Source of the DNA: Streptomyces galbus
GTDB lineage: Bacteria > Actinomycetota > Actinomycetes > Streptomycetales > Streptomycetaceae
Length of the DNA stretch: 64,000 nucleotides
NCBI RefSeq assembly: GCF_005280195.1
Contig: NZ_SZPR01000012.1
Coordinates: 396,861 to 460,860 of the forward strand
Direction: 5' to 3'
Part shown: in pieces, positions 32,736 through 40,782 of the stretch
How positions within the stretch are numbered: the first letter of the stretch is position 1
Layout: each line of letters starts with the position of its first letter
Program-made: the position numbers and the translations under genes
Notes under the pieces: model-generated
What the model was told of the DNA's origin: nothing
Database searches by the model: none
The model's input: only the letters and a program-made list of their open reading frames with translations

Positions 32736-32791
32736 GGGGGAGGGCGGGCCCTGGTGGCGAGGACCGTCGCCACCAGGGCCCGCCCCCTCCC
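32736..32791 (+). terminator. long hairpin terminator after the CBS gene
   Basis: A perfect 19-bp stem (32742-32760 against 32767-32785) has a 6-nt loop and continues outward for six more positions with one mismatch and one G-U (32736-32741 and 32786-32791). It starts 7 nt after the CBS stop and is one of the strongest structures in the window. Confidence 0.9.
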
Positions 32792-32834
32792 ACCCCCGTC
32801 GTGTGATCCGCCCGGCCGCGGGCACTCGGCCCGC

Positions 32835-34400
32835 ATGGACGATCAGGCGTACATCCACGGGTCGTACTGGCTCGAGACCGCCCCGCCGGCGGATCCCGCA
32901 CCCCCGCCCGAGGGCCCGCTGACCGTCGACGTGGCCGTCGTCGGCGGCGGTATCGCGGGTCTGAGCACGGCCTGGGAACTGGCCCGCCGCGGCCGCAGCG
33001 TGGCCGTGCTGGAGGCGGACCGGATCGCGGCCGGCGTCACCGGGCACACCACCGCCAAGCTCAGCGCGCAGCACACCCTCATCTACGACCAGCTGCGCCG
33101 CACCCGCGGCCCCGAGGGTGCCCGCCTGTACGCCCAGTCGCAGATGGACGCCATCCGGCACGCCGCCGGGACGGCCGGGGAGCTGGGCATCGACTGCGAC
33201 TGGGAGGACACCGAGTCGTTCACCTACGCCGAGGACCCCGGGCGCGTGCAGGAGCTGCGTGCGGAGGCGAGCGCGGCACGGGAGGCCGGGCTCGAGGCGG
33301 AGTTCGTCACCGAGACGGACCTGCCGTTCCCGGTCGCGGGCGCCGTGAAGGTCGCCGACCAGGCGCAGTTCCACCCCCGCAAGTACCTCCTGGCGCTGGC
33401 CGAGGACATCCGCCGGCTCGGAGGAATGATCCACGAGCACACCCGCGTGACCGGCCTCACCGAGGGCGAGCCGTGCGTGCTGCGGACGGAACTGCTGCAC
33501 GGCGGGCGCGCCGGCAGCGGCGGCGGCGACGGGCCGCAGATCACCGCCCGTGACGTGGTCGTCGCCACCCACTACCCGGTGTTCGACCGGGCCCTGCTCT
33601 TCACCCGGCTGTCCCCGCGCCGCGAACTGGTCCTCGCCGCGCCCGTCGAGGCGTCCCGCGCGCCGCGCGGCATGTACATCACGCCCGAGCAGAACACCCG
33701 CTCGGTGCGCACCGCGCCCCTGCCGGACGGCCGGCGGCTGCTGATCGTCACCGGTGAGCACTTCACGCCGGGCGCCGGCGGTGACGTCGAGGAGCGCTTC
33801 GACCGTCTCGCCGGCTGGGCGACGGAGCGGTTCGGCCCCCTGGCCTTCTCGCACCGCTGGGCCACCCAGGACAACGACCCCACCGACTCGGTCCCCCTGG
33901 TCGGGCTCCTCCACCCGCGCGCTCACCACGCCTACGTCGCCACCGGGTTCGCGGGGTGGGGCATGGCGACCGGCATCATGGCCGGCCGGCTGCTGTCCGA
34001 GCAGATCACCGGCCACGAGTGCCCGTGGAGCGAGCTGTACGACCCCCGCCGCCTCGCCTCCGTGGTCCGTGAGGGCGGGACCTTCCTCAAGACCCAGGCC
34101 GAGGTGGCACGGCACTTCGTCGGCGACCGCCTGTCCACGCCGGGCGCCTCCTCGGTGGAGCAGATCGCCCCGGGTGACGGCGCCGTCGTCCGGGTGAACG
34201 GCGAGCGGTGCGCGGTGCACCGGGACGCGGAGGGACAGCTCCACGCGGTGTCGGCCCGCTGCACCCACCTGGGCTGCCTGGTCGCGTTCAACCGGGCCGA
34301 GGGCGCCTGGGAGTGCCCCTGCCACGGCTCCCGGTTCGCCCCCGACGGCAAGGTCGTCCAGGGGCCGGCCGTGCGCCCGCTGGAGCGCCGGGACCTGTGA
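32835..34400 (+). CDS. FAD-dependent oxidoreductase with C-terminal Rieske domain
   Basis: 521-residue fusion. A DAO-type FAD domain begins VDVAVVGGGIAGLSTAWELA (about residue 32) and contains GHTTAKLSAQHTLIYDQL. The C-terminal Rieske [2Fe-2S] domain (about 440-521) has ligands Cys476, His478, Cys494 and His497, plus disulfide cysteines 481 and 496, in CTHLGC and CPCHGSRF. The pair likely passes electrons from a flavin substrate oxidation to a cluster; the substrate is unknown. ATG 32835 has no strong ribosome site. It is monocistronic and convergent with lutC, whose stop is 25 nt away. Confidence 0.88.
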   Translation: MDDQAYIHGSYWLETAPPADPAPPPEGPLTVDVAVVGGGIAGLSTAWELARRGRSVAVLEADRIAAGVTGHTTAKLSAQHTLIYDQLRRTRGPEGARLYAQSQMDAIRHAAGTAGELGIDCDWEDTESFTYAEDPGRVQELRAEASAAREAGLEAEFVTETDLPFPVAGAVKVADQAQFHPRKYLLALAEDIRRLGGMIHEHTRVTGLTEGEPCVLRTELLHGGRAGSGGGDGPQITARDVVVATHYPVFDRALLFTRLSPRRELVLAAPVEASRAPRGMYITPEQNTRSVRTAPLPDGRRLLIVTGEHFTPGAGGDVEERFDRLAGWATERFGPLAFSHRWATQDNDPTDSVPLVGLLHPRAHHAYVATGFAGWGMATGIMAGRLLSEQITGHECPWSELYDPRRLASVVREGGTFLKTQAEVARHFVGDRLSTPGASSVEQIAPGDGAVVRVNGERCAVHRDAEGQLHAVSARCTHLGCLVAFNRAEGAWECPCHGSRFAPDGKVVQGPAVRPLERRDL

Positions 34401-34425
34401 GCCACCGGGCGGGGCGCCGGCCGGC

Positions 34426-35055
34426 TCAGCCCAGCAGGACGACCTCCAGGGTGCGCGGTCCGTGCACGCCCTCCACCCGGTCCAGTTCGATGTCGCTGGT
34501 GGCCGACGGGCCCGAGATCCACGTCGACGGGCGTAGGGGGTCGAGCCGTTCGAGGGCCTCGGGGACCGAGGAGACCACCTGGTCGGGCACCCGGACCACG
34601 CAGATGTGGTGGTCCGGGACCAGGGTGATCCGCCGGCGGCCCTGGTCGGGGGAGCCGTCCAGCACGACGGTGCCGGTCTCCGCCACGGCGACCGCGCACC
34701 CGGTGACCACGCTGTCGACCCGGTCCAGCTCGTGCGCGGTGCTCCCGGCGCGGTCGGCGACGCGGGCGGCGTCCGTCCCCGCCAGCCAGGACGCGTCCAG
34801 GCCCGGCGGCACCAGCACCGACGCCGACCCCCGCTCGGTGAGCAACCGGCCGATCAGGGACGGCAGTTCGTCCGGGGCGCAGCGGTGGACGAGGGCCCGG
34901 TAGTCCGCCAGGTTCTCGGCGAGCAGGGCGACCGTCTCCTCCGCGGTGCGCTCCCCGTGCCGGCGCAGGTAGCCGCGCTCGATCGGGGAGTCGTCACGCG
35001 GGACGTCGGCGAGCGCCCGCCGCACCCGGCCCAGGATCCGTTCCCTGCTGTTCAC
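34426..35055 (-). CDS. lutC: lactate utilization protein LutC
   Basis: 209-residue LutC/YkgG-family subunit (DUF162/LUD domain, about 60-205, with VAVAETGTVVLDGSPDQGRR and ISGPSATSDIELDRVEGVHGP). It is the third gene of an overlapping lutABC set that oxidises L-lactate to pyruvate through an iron-sulfur complex. Start GTG 35055 overlaps the LutB stop (GTGA). Strong gene-order conservation supports the call. Compared with B. subtilis LutC the length is typical. Confidence 0.88.
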   Translation of the reverse strand: MNSRERILGRVRRALADVPRDDSPIERGYLRRHGERTAEETVALLAENLADYRALVHRCAPDELPSLIGRLLTERGSASVLVPPGLDASWLAGTDAARVADRAGSTAHELDRVDSVVTGCAVAVAETGTVVLDGSPDQGRRRITLVPDHHICVVRVPDQVVSSVPEALERLDPLRPSTWISGPSATSDIELDRVEGVHGPRTLEVVLLG

Positions 35056-36530
35056 CTGCCACCGTCCTTCCCGCCGTGCGTGCGCTGCCACCAGTCCCGG
35101 AAGGGCTCCGCGGGGACGGGCGGCAGGTCCCGGCTGCCCGTCCACGCCCGGCCGGGGCCGGGCAGCGTACGCGGATGGAAGCGCCGGGTGCGCGAGGCGA
35201 GCCGCTGCCCGGCGCGCAGGGCCCCGGGGTGGCGGAACGCCCAGCGCGCCGCGCGCATCGCCGCCCGCTCGGCGCCGTGTCCCCGGGCCGGCCGGAGCAC
35301 GACCTTGTTGCCGTCCCGGGTGACCGGGCCGCCCTGCGCGACCCGTTCGCGCAGGTGCACCAGCACCTCGGGGATGTCGATGGCCACCGGGCACACCTCG
35401 TAGCAGGCGCCGCACAGGCTGGACGCGTACGGCAGCGAGGCGTCGATGTCGCTCGCCGTGCCGCGCAGCTGGGGGCTGAGGATCGCGCCGATCGGCCCCG
35501 GGTAGACCGAGCCGTAGGCGTGGCCGCCGGCCCGCTCGTACACCGGGCAGACGTTGAGGCAGGCCGAGCAGCGGATGCAGCGCAGCGCCTGGCGGCCGAC
35601 CTCGTCGGCGAGGGTGTCGGTGCGGCCGTTGTCGAGCAGGACCAGGTGGAACACCCGGGGTCCGTCCCCGTCCGTGGTGCCGGTCCAGGTGGACGTGTAG
35701 GGGTTCATGCGCTCGGCCGTGGAGGAGCGCGGCAGCGTCTGCAGGAACACCTCCAGGTCCCGCCAGGACGGAACGACCTTCTCGATGCCGACGACCGAGA
35801 TCAGCGTCTCCGGCAGGGTCAGGCACATCCGGCCGTTGCCCTCGGACTCCACGACCACCAGGGTGCCGGTCTCGGCGACCATGAAGTTGGCGCCGGAGAC
35901 ACCGACCCCGGCGCGCAGGAACTTCTCCCGCAGGTGGAGCCGGGCCGCCTCGGCGAGTTCGGCCGGGGTGTCGGTCAGGCCCTCCGGCGCGGGGCGGCCC
36001 CACCTGCCCATCTCGGAGCGGAAGATGTCCCGGATCTCGCCCCGGTTGCGGTGGATCGCGGGGACGAGGATGTGCGAGGGCCGGTCCTCGCCGAGCTGCA
36101 CGATGAGTTCGGCGAGGTCGGTCTCGTAGGCGCGGATGCCCTCGGCCTCCAGCGCCTCGTTCAGCCCGATCTCCTGGGTGGCCATGGACTTGACCTTGAC
36201 CACTTCGGACTCGCCGGTCTCCTGGACCAGCCGGGCCACGATCCGGTTGGCCTCGTCGGCGTCGGCCGCCCAGTGGACGGTGCCGCCCGCCGCGGTGACC
36301 GCGGCCTCCAACTGCTCCAGGTAGCGGTCCAGATGGCGCAGCGTGTGGTCCTTGATGCGCTTGCCCGCCTCGCGCAGCGCCGCCCAGTCGGACACCTCGG
36401 CGACGGCCTTGGCCCGCTTGGCGCGGATGGTGTGCGTGGCGTGCCGCAGGGTGCCCCGCAGCGTCGTGTCGCGGACGGCGTCCCGCGCCGCCTCCGGGAA
36501 CGCCGGCATCCCGACGAACGTCCCGCTCAT
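35052..36530 (-). CDS. lutB: lactate utilization iron-sulfur protein LutB
   Basis: 492-residue LutB/YkgF. An N-terminal LUD domain (about 60-300, with AETGTLVVVESEGNGRMCLT) is followed by two 4Fe-4S clusters: CIRCSACLNVCP and CGACYEVCPVAIDIP. The C-terminus carries an Arg-rich stretch. It starts at ATG 36530 and overlaps the LutA stop in ATGA. With LutA and LutC it forms the NAD-independent L-lactate-oxidising complex. No lactate permease or GntR-type LutR regulator is visible next to it. Confidence 0.92.
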   Translation of the reverse strand: MSGTFVGMPAFPEAARDAVRDTTLRGTLRHATHTIRAKRAKAVAEVSDWAALREAGKRIKDHTLRHLDRYLEQLEAAVTAAGGTVHWAADADEANRIVARLVQETGESEVVKVKSMATQEIGLNEALEAEGIRAYETDLAELIVQLGEDRPSHILVPAIHRNRGEIRDIFRSEMGRWGRPAPEGLTDTPAELAEAARLHLREKFLRAGVGVSGANFMVAETGTLVVVESEGNGRMCLTLPETLISVVGIEKVVPSWRDLEVFLQTLPRSSTAERMNPYTSTWTGTTDGDGPRVFHLVLLDNGRTDTLADEVGRQALRCIRCSACLNVCPVYERAGGHAYGSVYPGPIGAILSPQLRGTASDIDASLPYASSLCGACYEVCPVAIDIPEVLVHLRERVAQGGPVTRDGNKVVLRPARGHGAERAAMRAARWAFRHPGALRAGQRLASRTRRFHPRTLPGPGRAWTGSRDLPPVPAEPFRDWWQRTHGGKDGGR

Positions 36531-37282
36531 ACGGCCGGTTCCTCCTCCGTGCTGGCCAGGATCTCCGCGAGGTGCACCGGCCGCATCCCGCTGCGCAGCC
36601 GGGTCATGGTCCCGCCGAGGTGCATCAGGCAGGAGTTGTCCGCCGCGCACAGCACCTCCGCGCCGGTCGAGGCGGCGTTGCGCACCTTGTCGGCGCCCAT
36701 CGCGGCCGAGACGTCGGCGTTCTTCACCGCGAACGTGCCGCCGAAGCCGCAGCACTCGTCGGCGCCGGGCAGCTCGACCAGTTCGAGGCCCCGCACGGGC
36801 TCGAGCAGCCGGCGCGGCCGGTCGCCGAGGCCCAGGGCGCGCAGGCCGTGGCAGGTCGGGTGGTAGGTGACCGTGTGCGGGTAGAAGGCGCCCACGTCCG
36901 TCACGCCGAGCACGTCGACCAGGAACTCCGTCAGCTCGTACGTCTTCGGCACCACCGGCGCCAGCGTCCGGGCGAGAAAGTCGCCCCGGCCCTCGGCCCG
37001 GGCCCGCTCGCCCATGCGCGGGTACAGCTCCCGCACCATCGCCCCGCAGGACCCGGAGGGCGTCACGACGGCCTCGTACTCTCCGAAGACCTCGGCGAAG
37101 TGCCGGGCCAGCGGTTCGGCCTCGTGGCGGTAACCGGTGTTGTAGTGCGCCTGGCCGCAGCAGGTCTGCGCCATCGGGAAGTCGACGTCGACACCCAGCC
37201 GGGTCAGGAGTCTCACCACGGCGCGGCCGGTGTCCGGACAGAGCGTGTCGTTGACACAGGTCAGGAACAGGGCGACACGCAT
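36527..37282 (-). CDS. lutA: lactate utilization protein LutA
   Basis: 251-residue LutA/YkgE, homologous to the cysteine-rich CCG-domain subunits of heterodisulfide reductase and glycolate oxidase. The two CCG motifs are AQTCCGQAHYNTGYRHEA and ADECCGFGGTFAVKNAD. It is first in the operon, with ATG 37282. LutA, LutB and LutC overlap by four bases each, so they are translationally coupled. The control region is the 319-bp gap to the divergent hydrolase gene. Confidence 0.92.
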   Translation of the reverse strand: MRVALFLTCVNDTLCPDTGRAVVRLLTRLGVDVDFPMAQTCCGQAHYNTGYRHEAEPLARHFAEVFGEYEAVVTPSGSCGAMVRELYPRMGERARAEGRGDFLARTLAPVVPKTYELTEFLVDVLGVTDVGAFYPHTVTYHPTCHGLRALGLGDRPRRLLEPVRGLELVELPGADECCGFGGTFAVKNADVSAAMGADKVRNAASTGAEVLCAADNSCLMHLGGTMTRLRSGMRPVHLAEILASTEEEPAV

Positions 37283-37601
37283 CGCGGCTCCTTCGGCGAT
37301 CTTCGGCAGGGGTCAAGCCTAGGCGGTGACCCGCCGGTCGGGCAGGAGGCCGTGGGCGGGGGCACTCCCCGTACACGGCAAGGACGGCCTGATCGGCGGA
37401 CGGTGCGCGTGCGCGGCCGCACGAGCACCGGCGGGTGTGCTCCGGCCGGAGTTGGTCGTCCGGTGCTCAACGGCTCCGCGTCGCGCTGACCGGCCGTTCA
37501 GCAGCAGGTGGGCGCGGGTGTGCCGTCCCCGGGCGCGACCTGCCACCGCGCGTGTGCTGAACTGGGACGCGGCCCGCACCCCTTCCGTCCCGGGAGCCCC
37601 G
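37283..37601. other. divergent intergenic region, lutABC / hydrolase
   Basis: This 319-bp gap must hold the lutABC promoter and that of the hydrolase. On the minus strand TTGACC (37310-37315) could be a -35, but no matching -10 is clear. I find no convincing operator, RNA gene or small ORF. A ribosome site (GGGAG, 37592-37596) precedes the hydrolase TTG. Confidence 0.4.
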
Positions 37602-38906
37602 TTGACCACGACCTACCGCCAGCCCGGTGTCGTCCTCACCGACCACCGCTTCACCGTCCCCCTCGACCACGCCGACCCGGCCGGGGAGACGATCGAGCTG
37701 TACGCGCGCGAGGTAGTCGCGAGCGAGAAGGCCGACCGGGACGACCTGCCGTGGCTGGTGTACCTGCAGGGCGGCCCCGGCTTCGGGGCGAACCGTTTCA
37801 TCGGCCGCCCCGCCTGGCTCGGCCGCGCCCTGGAGGAGTACCGCGTGCTGCTCCTGGACCAGCGCGGCACCGGCGCCTCCACGCCCGCCAACCGCCAGAC
37901 GCTCCCGCTGCGCGGCGGCCCCGCCGAACAGGCCGCGTACCTGGCGCACTTCCGCGCCGACTCCATCGTCCGCGACTGCGAGCTGGTCCGCCGCCGGGTG
38001 ACCGGCGGCGCCCCCTGGACGGTCCTCGGGCAGAGCTTCGGCGGCTTCTGCACCGTCACCTACCTCTCCCTCGCTCCCGAGGGCCTGGCCGCCGCCCTGA
38101 TCACCGGGGGCCTGCCCTCCCTCGACGCCCACGCCGACGACGTCTACCGCGCCGCCTACCCGCGCATCGAGCGCAAGGTCGCCGCGCACTACGCCCGTTA
38201 CCCGCAGGACGTCGAGCGGGCCCGCCGCATCGCCGACCACCTGCTGACCCACGAGGTCACCCTGCCGGGCGGCCACCTGCTGACCGTCGAGGCGTTCCAG
38301 TCGCTCGGCATCCTGCTCGGCGGCGGTGAGGGCAGCCACCGGCTGCACCACCTCCTCGAGGACGCCTTCGTGCGCACCCCGCACGGCCCCGAGCTGTCGG
38401 ACGCCTTCCAGGAGGAGGTGCGGGGCCTGCTGTCGTTCGCCGCGCACCCGCTGTACGCCCTCGTCCACGAGGCGGCCTACGGTCAGGGCGACCGCCCCAC
38501 CGACTGGGCCGCCGAACGCGTCCGCGCCGAGTTCCCGCAGTTCGACGCGGCCAAGGCGCTGGCGGGCGACGGGCCGCTGCTGTTCACCGGAGAATCGATT
38601 CACCCCTGGATGTTCGACGGCGACCCGGCGCTGCGCCCGCTGCGCGAGACGGCCGAACTGCTGGCCGCCCGCACCGGCTGGCCGCCCCTGTACGACCCCG
38701 CCCGGCTCGCCGCCAACGAGGTCCCGGTGGCCGCCGCGGTCTACCACGACGACATGTACGTCGACACCGGGCACGCCCTCACCACCGCGCGGCGCATCCG
38801 GGGCCTGCGCACCTGGGTCACCGACGAGTTCGAGCACGACGGCGTCCGCGCGGGCGGCCCGCGCGTCCTGGACCGCCTGCTCGCCCTGGCCCGCGACGAG
38901 GTCTGA
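37602..38906 (+). CDS. alpha/beta hydrolase, S33 prolyl-aminopeptidase family
   Basis: 434-residue cytoplasmic alpha/beta hydrolase. The oxyanion segment is LQGGPGFGANRF, and the nucleophile elbow is VLGQSFGGFC with Ser145; LLLDQRGTGAS is also characteristic of proline iminopeptidases. His in DTGHALTTA near the C-terminus completes the triad. I start at TTG 37602 with GGGAG upstream, since no ATG or GTG fits and the upstream frame is low-complexity. It probably removes N-terminal proline from peptides, though activity on other substrates is possible. The sigma factor gene starts 22 nt downstream. Confidence 0.86.
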   Translation: MTTTYRQPGVVLTDHRFTVPLDHADPAGETIELYAREVVASEKADRDDLPWLVYLQGGPGFGANRFIGRPAWLGRALEEYRVLLLDQRGTGASTPANRQTLPLRGGPAEQAAYLAHFRADSIVRDCELVRRRVTGGAPWTVLGQSFGGFCTVTYLSLAPEGLAAALITGGLPSLDAHADDVYRAAYPRIERKVAAHYARYPQDVERARRIADHLLTHEVTLPGGHLLTVEAFQSLGILLGGGEGSHRLHHLLEDAFVRTPHGPELSDAFQEEVRGLLSFAAHPLYALVHEAAYGQGDRPTDWAAERVRAEFPQFDAAKALAGDGPLLFTGESIHPWMFDGDPALRPLRETAELLAARTGWPPLYDPARLAANEVPVAAAVYHDDMYVDTGHALTTARRIRGLRTWVTDEFEHDGVRAGGPRVLDRLLALARDEV

Positions 38907-38928
38907 CGCGCCCGCGTACGCTGCGGCC

Positions 38929-39924
38929 ATGACCGACGACCACGGGGGACGGGTGCGCAGCACGGACGAGGCACTGGCGGACCGGTTCGAGCAACACCGG
39001 CCCCACCTCCGGGCGGTGGCCTACCGCATGCTCGGCTCGCTGGCCGAGGCCGAGGACGCCGTCCAGGAGACCTGGCTGCGGCTCGGCCGGTCCGACACCG
39101 CCGACGTGCGCAACCTGGGCGGCTGGCTGACCACGGTGACCGGACGGATCTGCCTCGACCTGCTCCGCTCCCGGACGGCGCGCCGCGAGCAGCCGATCGG
39201 GGACGACTCGACCTTCGTGCCCGACCCCGTCGTACGGCCCCTGTCGGCCGTCGACCCCGAGCAGGAGGCGCTGCGGTCCGACGCGGTGGCGCTCGCCCTG
39301 CTGGTCGTCCTGGAGACGCTGGAGCCCGCCGAACGGCTCGCGTTCGTGCTGCACGACCTGTTCGCCGTGCCCTTCGAGGACATCGCGGCGATCGTCGAGC
39401 GCAGCCCGGCCGCCGCACGGCAGCTCGCCAGCCGGGCCCGGCGCCGGGTGCGGGGCGCCACCCCGTCCGCCGAGCGCGACCTCGCCCGGCAGCGCGCGGT
39501 CGTCGAGGCGTTCCTGGCGGCCAGCCGCGCCGGTGACTTCGAGGCGCTGGTCGCGGTGCTCGCCCCGGACGTGGTGCTGCGCGCCGACGCCGGGACCAAG
39601 GTGCGCGGCCTGGCCGCCTCCAAGCTGGTGCGCGGGGCCCGCGAGGTCGCCGGGCAGTCGCTGCTCTTCCGCCACTTCGCCCCCTACGCGCGCGTGGCGC
39701 TGGTCGGGGACGCCGTGGGCGTGGTCAACGTGGTCGACGGCCGGCTGGTGTCGGTCATGGCGGTCACGGTCGTCGACGGGCGCGTCGTGGCGCTGGACAT
39801 CCTCGCCGACGAGGAGCGGGTCGCCGCCCTCGACGTCCCGGACCTGGCCTCCCTGGAACCGGCGCACCCCGCCGCCGCGGACGCCCCGGGCGACCCCGGT
39901 GACCTCGACGGACGCGGAGCCTGA
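38929..39924 (+). CDS. ECF RNA polymerase sigma factor, SigJ/ECF41-like
   Basis: 331-residue ECF sigma factor. Sigma region 2 (about 18-85, RMLGSLAEAEDAVQETWLRL) and region 4 (about 130-185, AERLAFVLHDLFAVPFEDIA) are joined to a SnoaL-like C-terminal domain (about 195-310), as in the ECF41/SigJ group, where the extension regulates activity in place of a separate anti-sigma factor. The usual DGGGK-like motif of that domain appears changed to DAGTK near 218. TACGCT (38917-38922) ends six bases before ATG 38929, suggesting a leaderless mRNA. The usual ECF41 oxidoreductase neighbours are absent here. Confidence 0.88.
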   Translation: MTDDHGGRVRSTDEALADRFEQHRPHLRAVAYRMLGSLAEAEDAVQETWLRLGRSDTADVRNLGGWLTTVTGRICLDLLRSRTARREQPIGDDSTFVPDPVVRPLSAVDPEQEALRSDAVALALLVVLETLEPAERLAFVLHDLFAVPFEDIAAIVERSPAAARQLASRARRRVRGATPSAERDLARQRAVVEAFLAASRAGDFEALVAVLAPDVVLRADAGTKVRGLAASKLVRGAREVAGQSLLFRHFAPYARVALVGDAVGVVNVVDGRLVSVMAVTVVDGRVVALDILADEERVAALDVPDLASLEPAHPAAADAPGDPGDLDGRGA

Positions 39925-39951
39925 GCCAGGGCCGAGCCTATGCTGGACGCC

Positions 39952-40782
39952 ATGGCAGACCGAACGGACGAGCGAGCCGACCTGCGGGGCGACTGCACCC
40001 GGTGCTTCGGGCTGTGCTGCGTGGCCCTGCCCTTCGCGCGGTCGGCGGACTTCGCGTTCGACAAGGACGCCGGCACCCCCTGCCCGAACCTCGGCGACGA
40101 CCACCGCTGCGGCATTCACGCGCGGCTGCGGCAGCGGGGCTTCACCGGCTGCACGGTCTACGACTGCTTCGGCGCCGGCCAGAAGGTCTCGCAGATCACC
40201 TTCGGCGGCCGGGACTGGCGCACGGGACCGCCCGAGCACGCCCGCCGCATGGTCGAGGTGTTCCCGGTGGTCCGCCAGCTCCAGGAGTTGCTCGCCCACC
40301 TGACCGAGGCCCTCGCCCTGCCCGCGGCCGGCCCCATCCACGGCGACCTGCGCCGCGCGCGGGAGCGGACCGAGGCGCTGACCCTCGCCGGCGCCGAGGA
40401 GCTGGCCGCCCTGGACGTCGGCGCCCACCGCCAGGAGGTCAACGTCCTGCTGCTGCGCACCAGCGAACTGGTGCGCGCCGGGCTCCCGGGCCGCAGGGCG
40501 AAACGCCGGGGTGCCGACCTGATCGGCGCCCGGCTCAGGGGTGCCGACCTGCGCGGCGCCGACCTGCGCGGGGCCTACCTGATCGCGGCCGACCTGACCG
40601 GCGCCGACCTGCGCGGCGCCGACCTCATCGGGGCGGACCTGCGCGACACCGACCTCACCGACGCCGACCTGACCGGCGCGTTCTTCCTGACCCAGCCGCA
40701 GGTGAACGCGGCCCGGGGGAGCGAGGGCACCCGGCTGCCGGACTCAGTCACGCGTCCGGCGCACTGGGCAGCGCGCCGCTGA
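39952..40782 (+). CDS. YkgJ-like cysteine-cluster domain fused to pentapeptide repeats
   Basis: 276-residue two-part protein. The N-terminal half (about 12-70) has a CxxCxxxCC cluster (CTRCFGLCC) and more cysteines at PCPNL, RCGIH and GCTVYDC, like the metal-binding YkgJ/CxxCxxCC family. The C-terminal part (about 180-250) is a run of about twelve pentapeptide repeats of the A(D/N)LxG type, expected to fold as a right-handed beta-helix. I start at ATG 39952: TATGCT (39939-39944) would be a -10 seven bases upstream, so the ATG at 39940 is probably not used. The 3' end overlaps the convergent P450 gene by 39 bp. Confidence 0.82.
   Translation: MADRTDERADLRGDCTRCFGLCCVALPFARSADFAFDKDAGTPCPNLGDDHRCGIHARLRQRGFTGCTVYDCFGAGQKVSQITFGGRDWRTGPPEHARRMVEVFPVVRQLQELLAHLTEALALPAAGPIHGDLRRARERTEALTLAGAEELAALDVGAHRQEVNVLLLRTSELVRAGLPGRRAKRRGADLIGARLRGADLRGADLRGAYLIAADLTGADLRGADLIGADLRDTDLTDADLTGAFFLTQPQVNAARGSEGTRLPDSVTRPAHWAARR

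Noticed and set aside
30000..37282. CO dehydrogenase or methanol dehydrogenase cluster suggested by MoxR/VWA genes
   Set aside because: No cox or mox structural genes are present; the neighbours are a CBS protein, a FAD/Rieske enzyme and lutABC.
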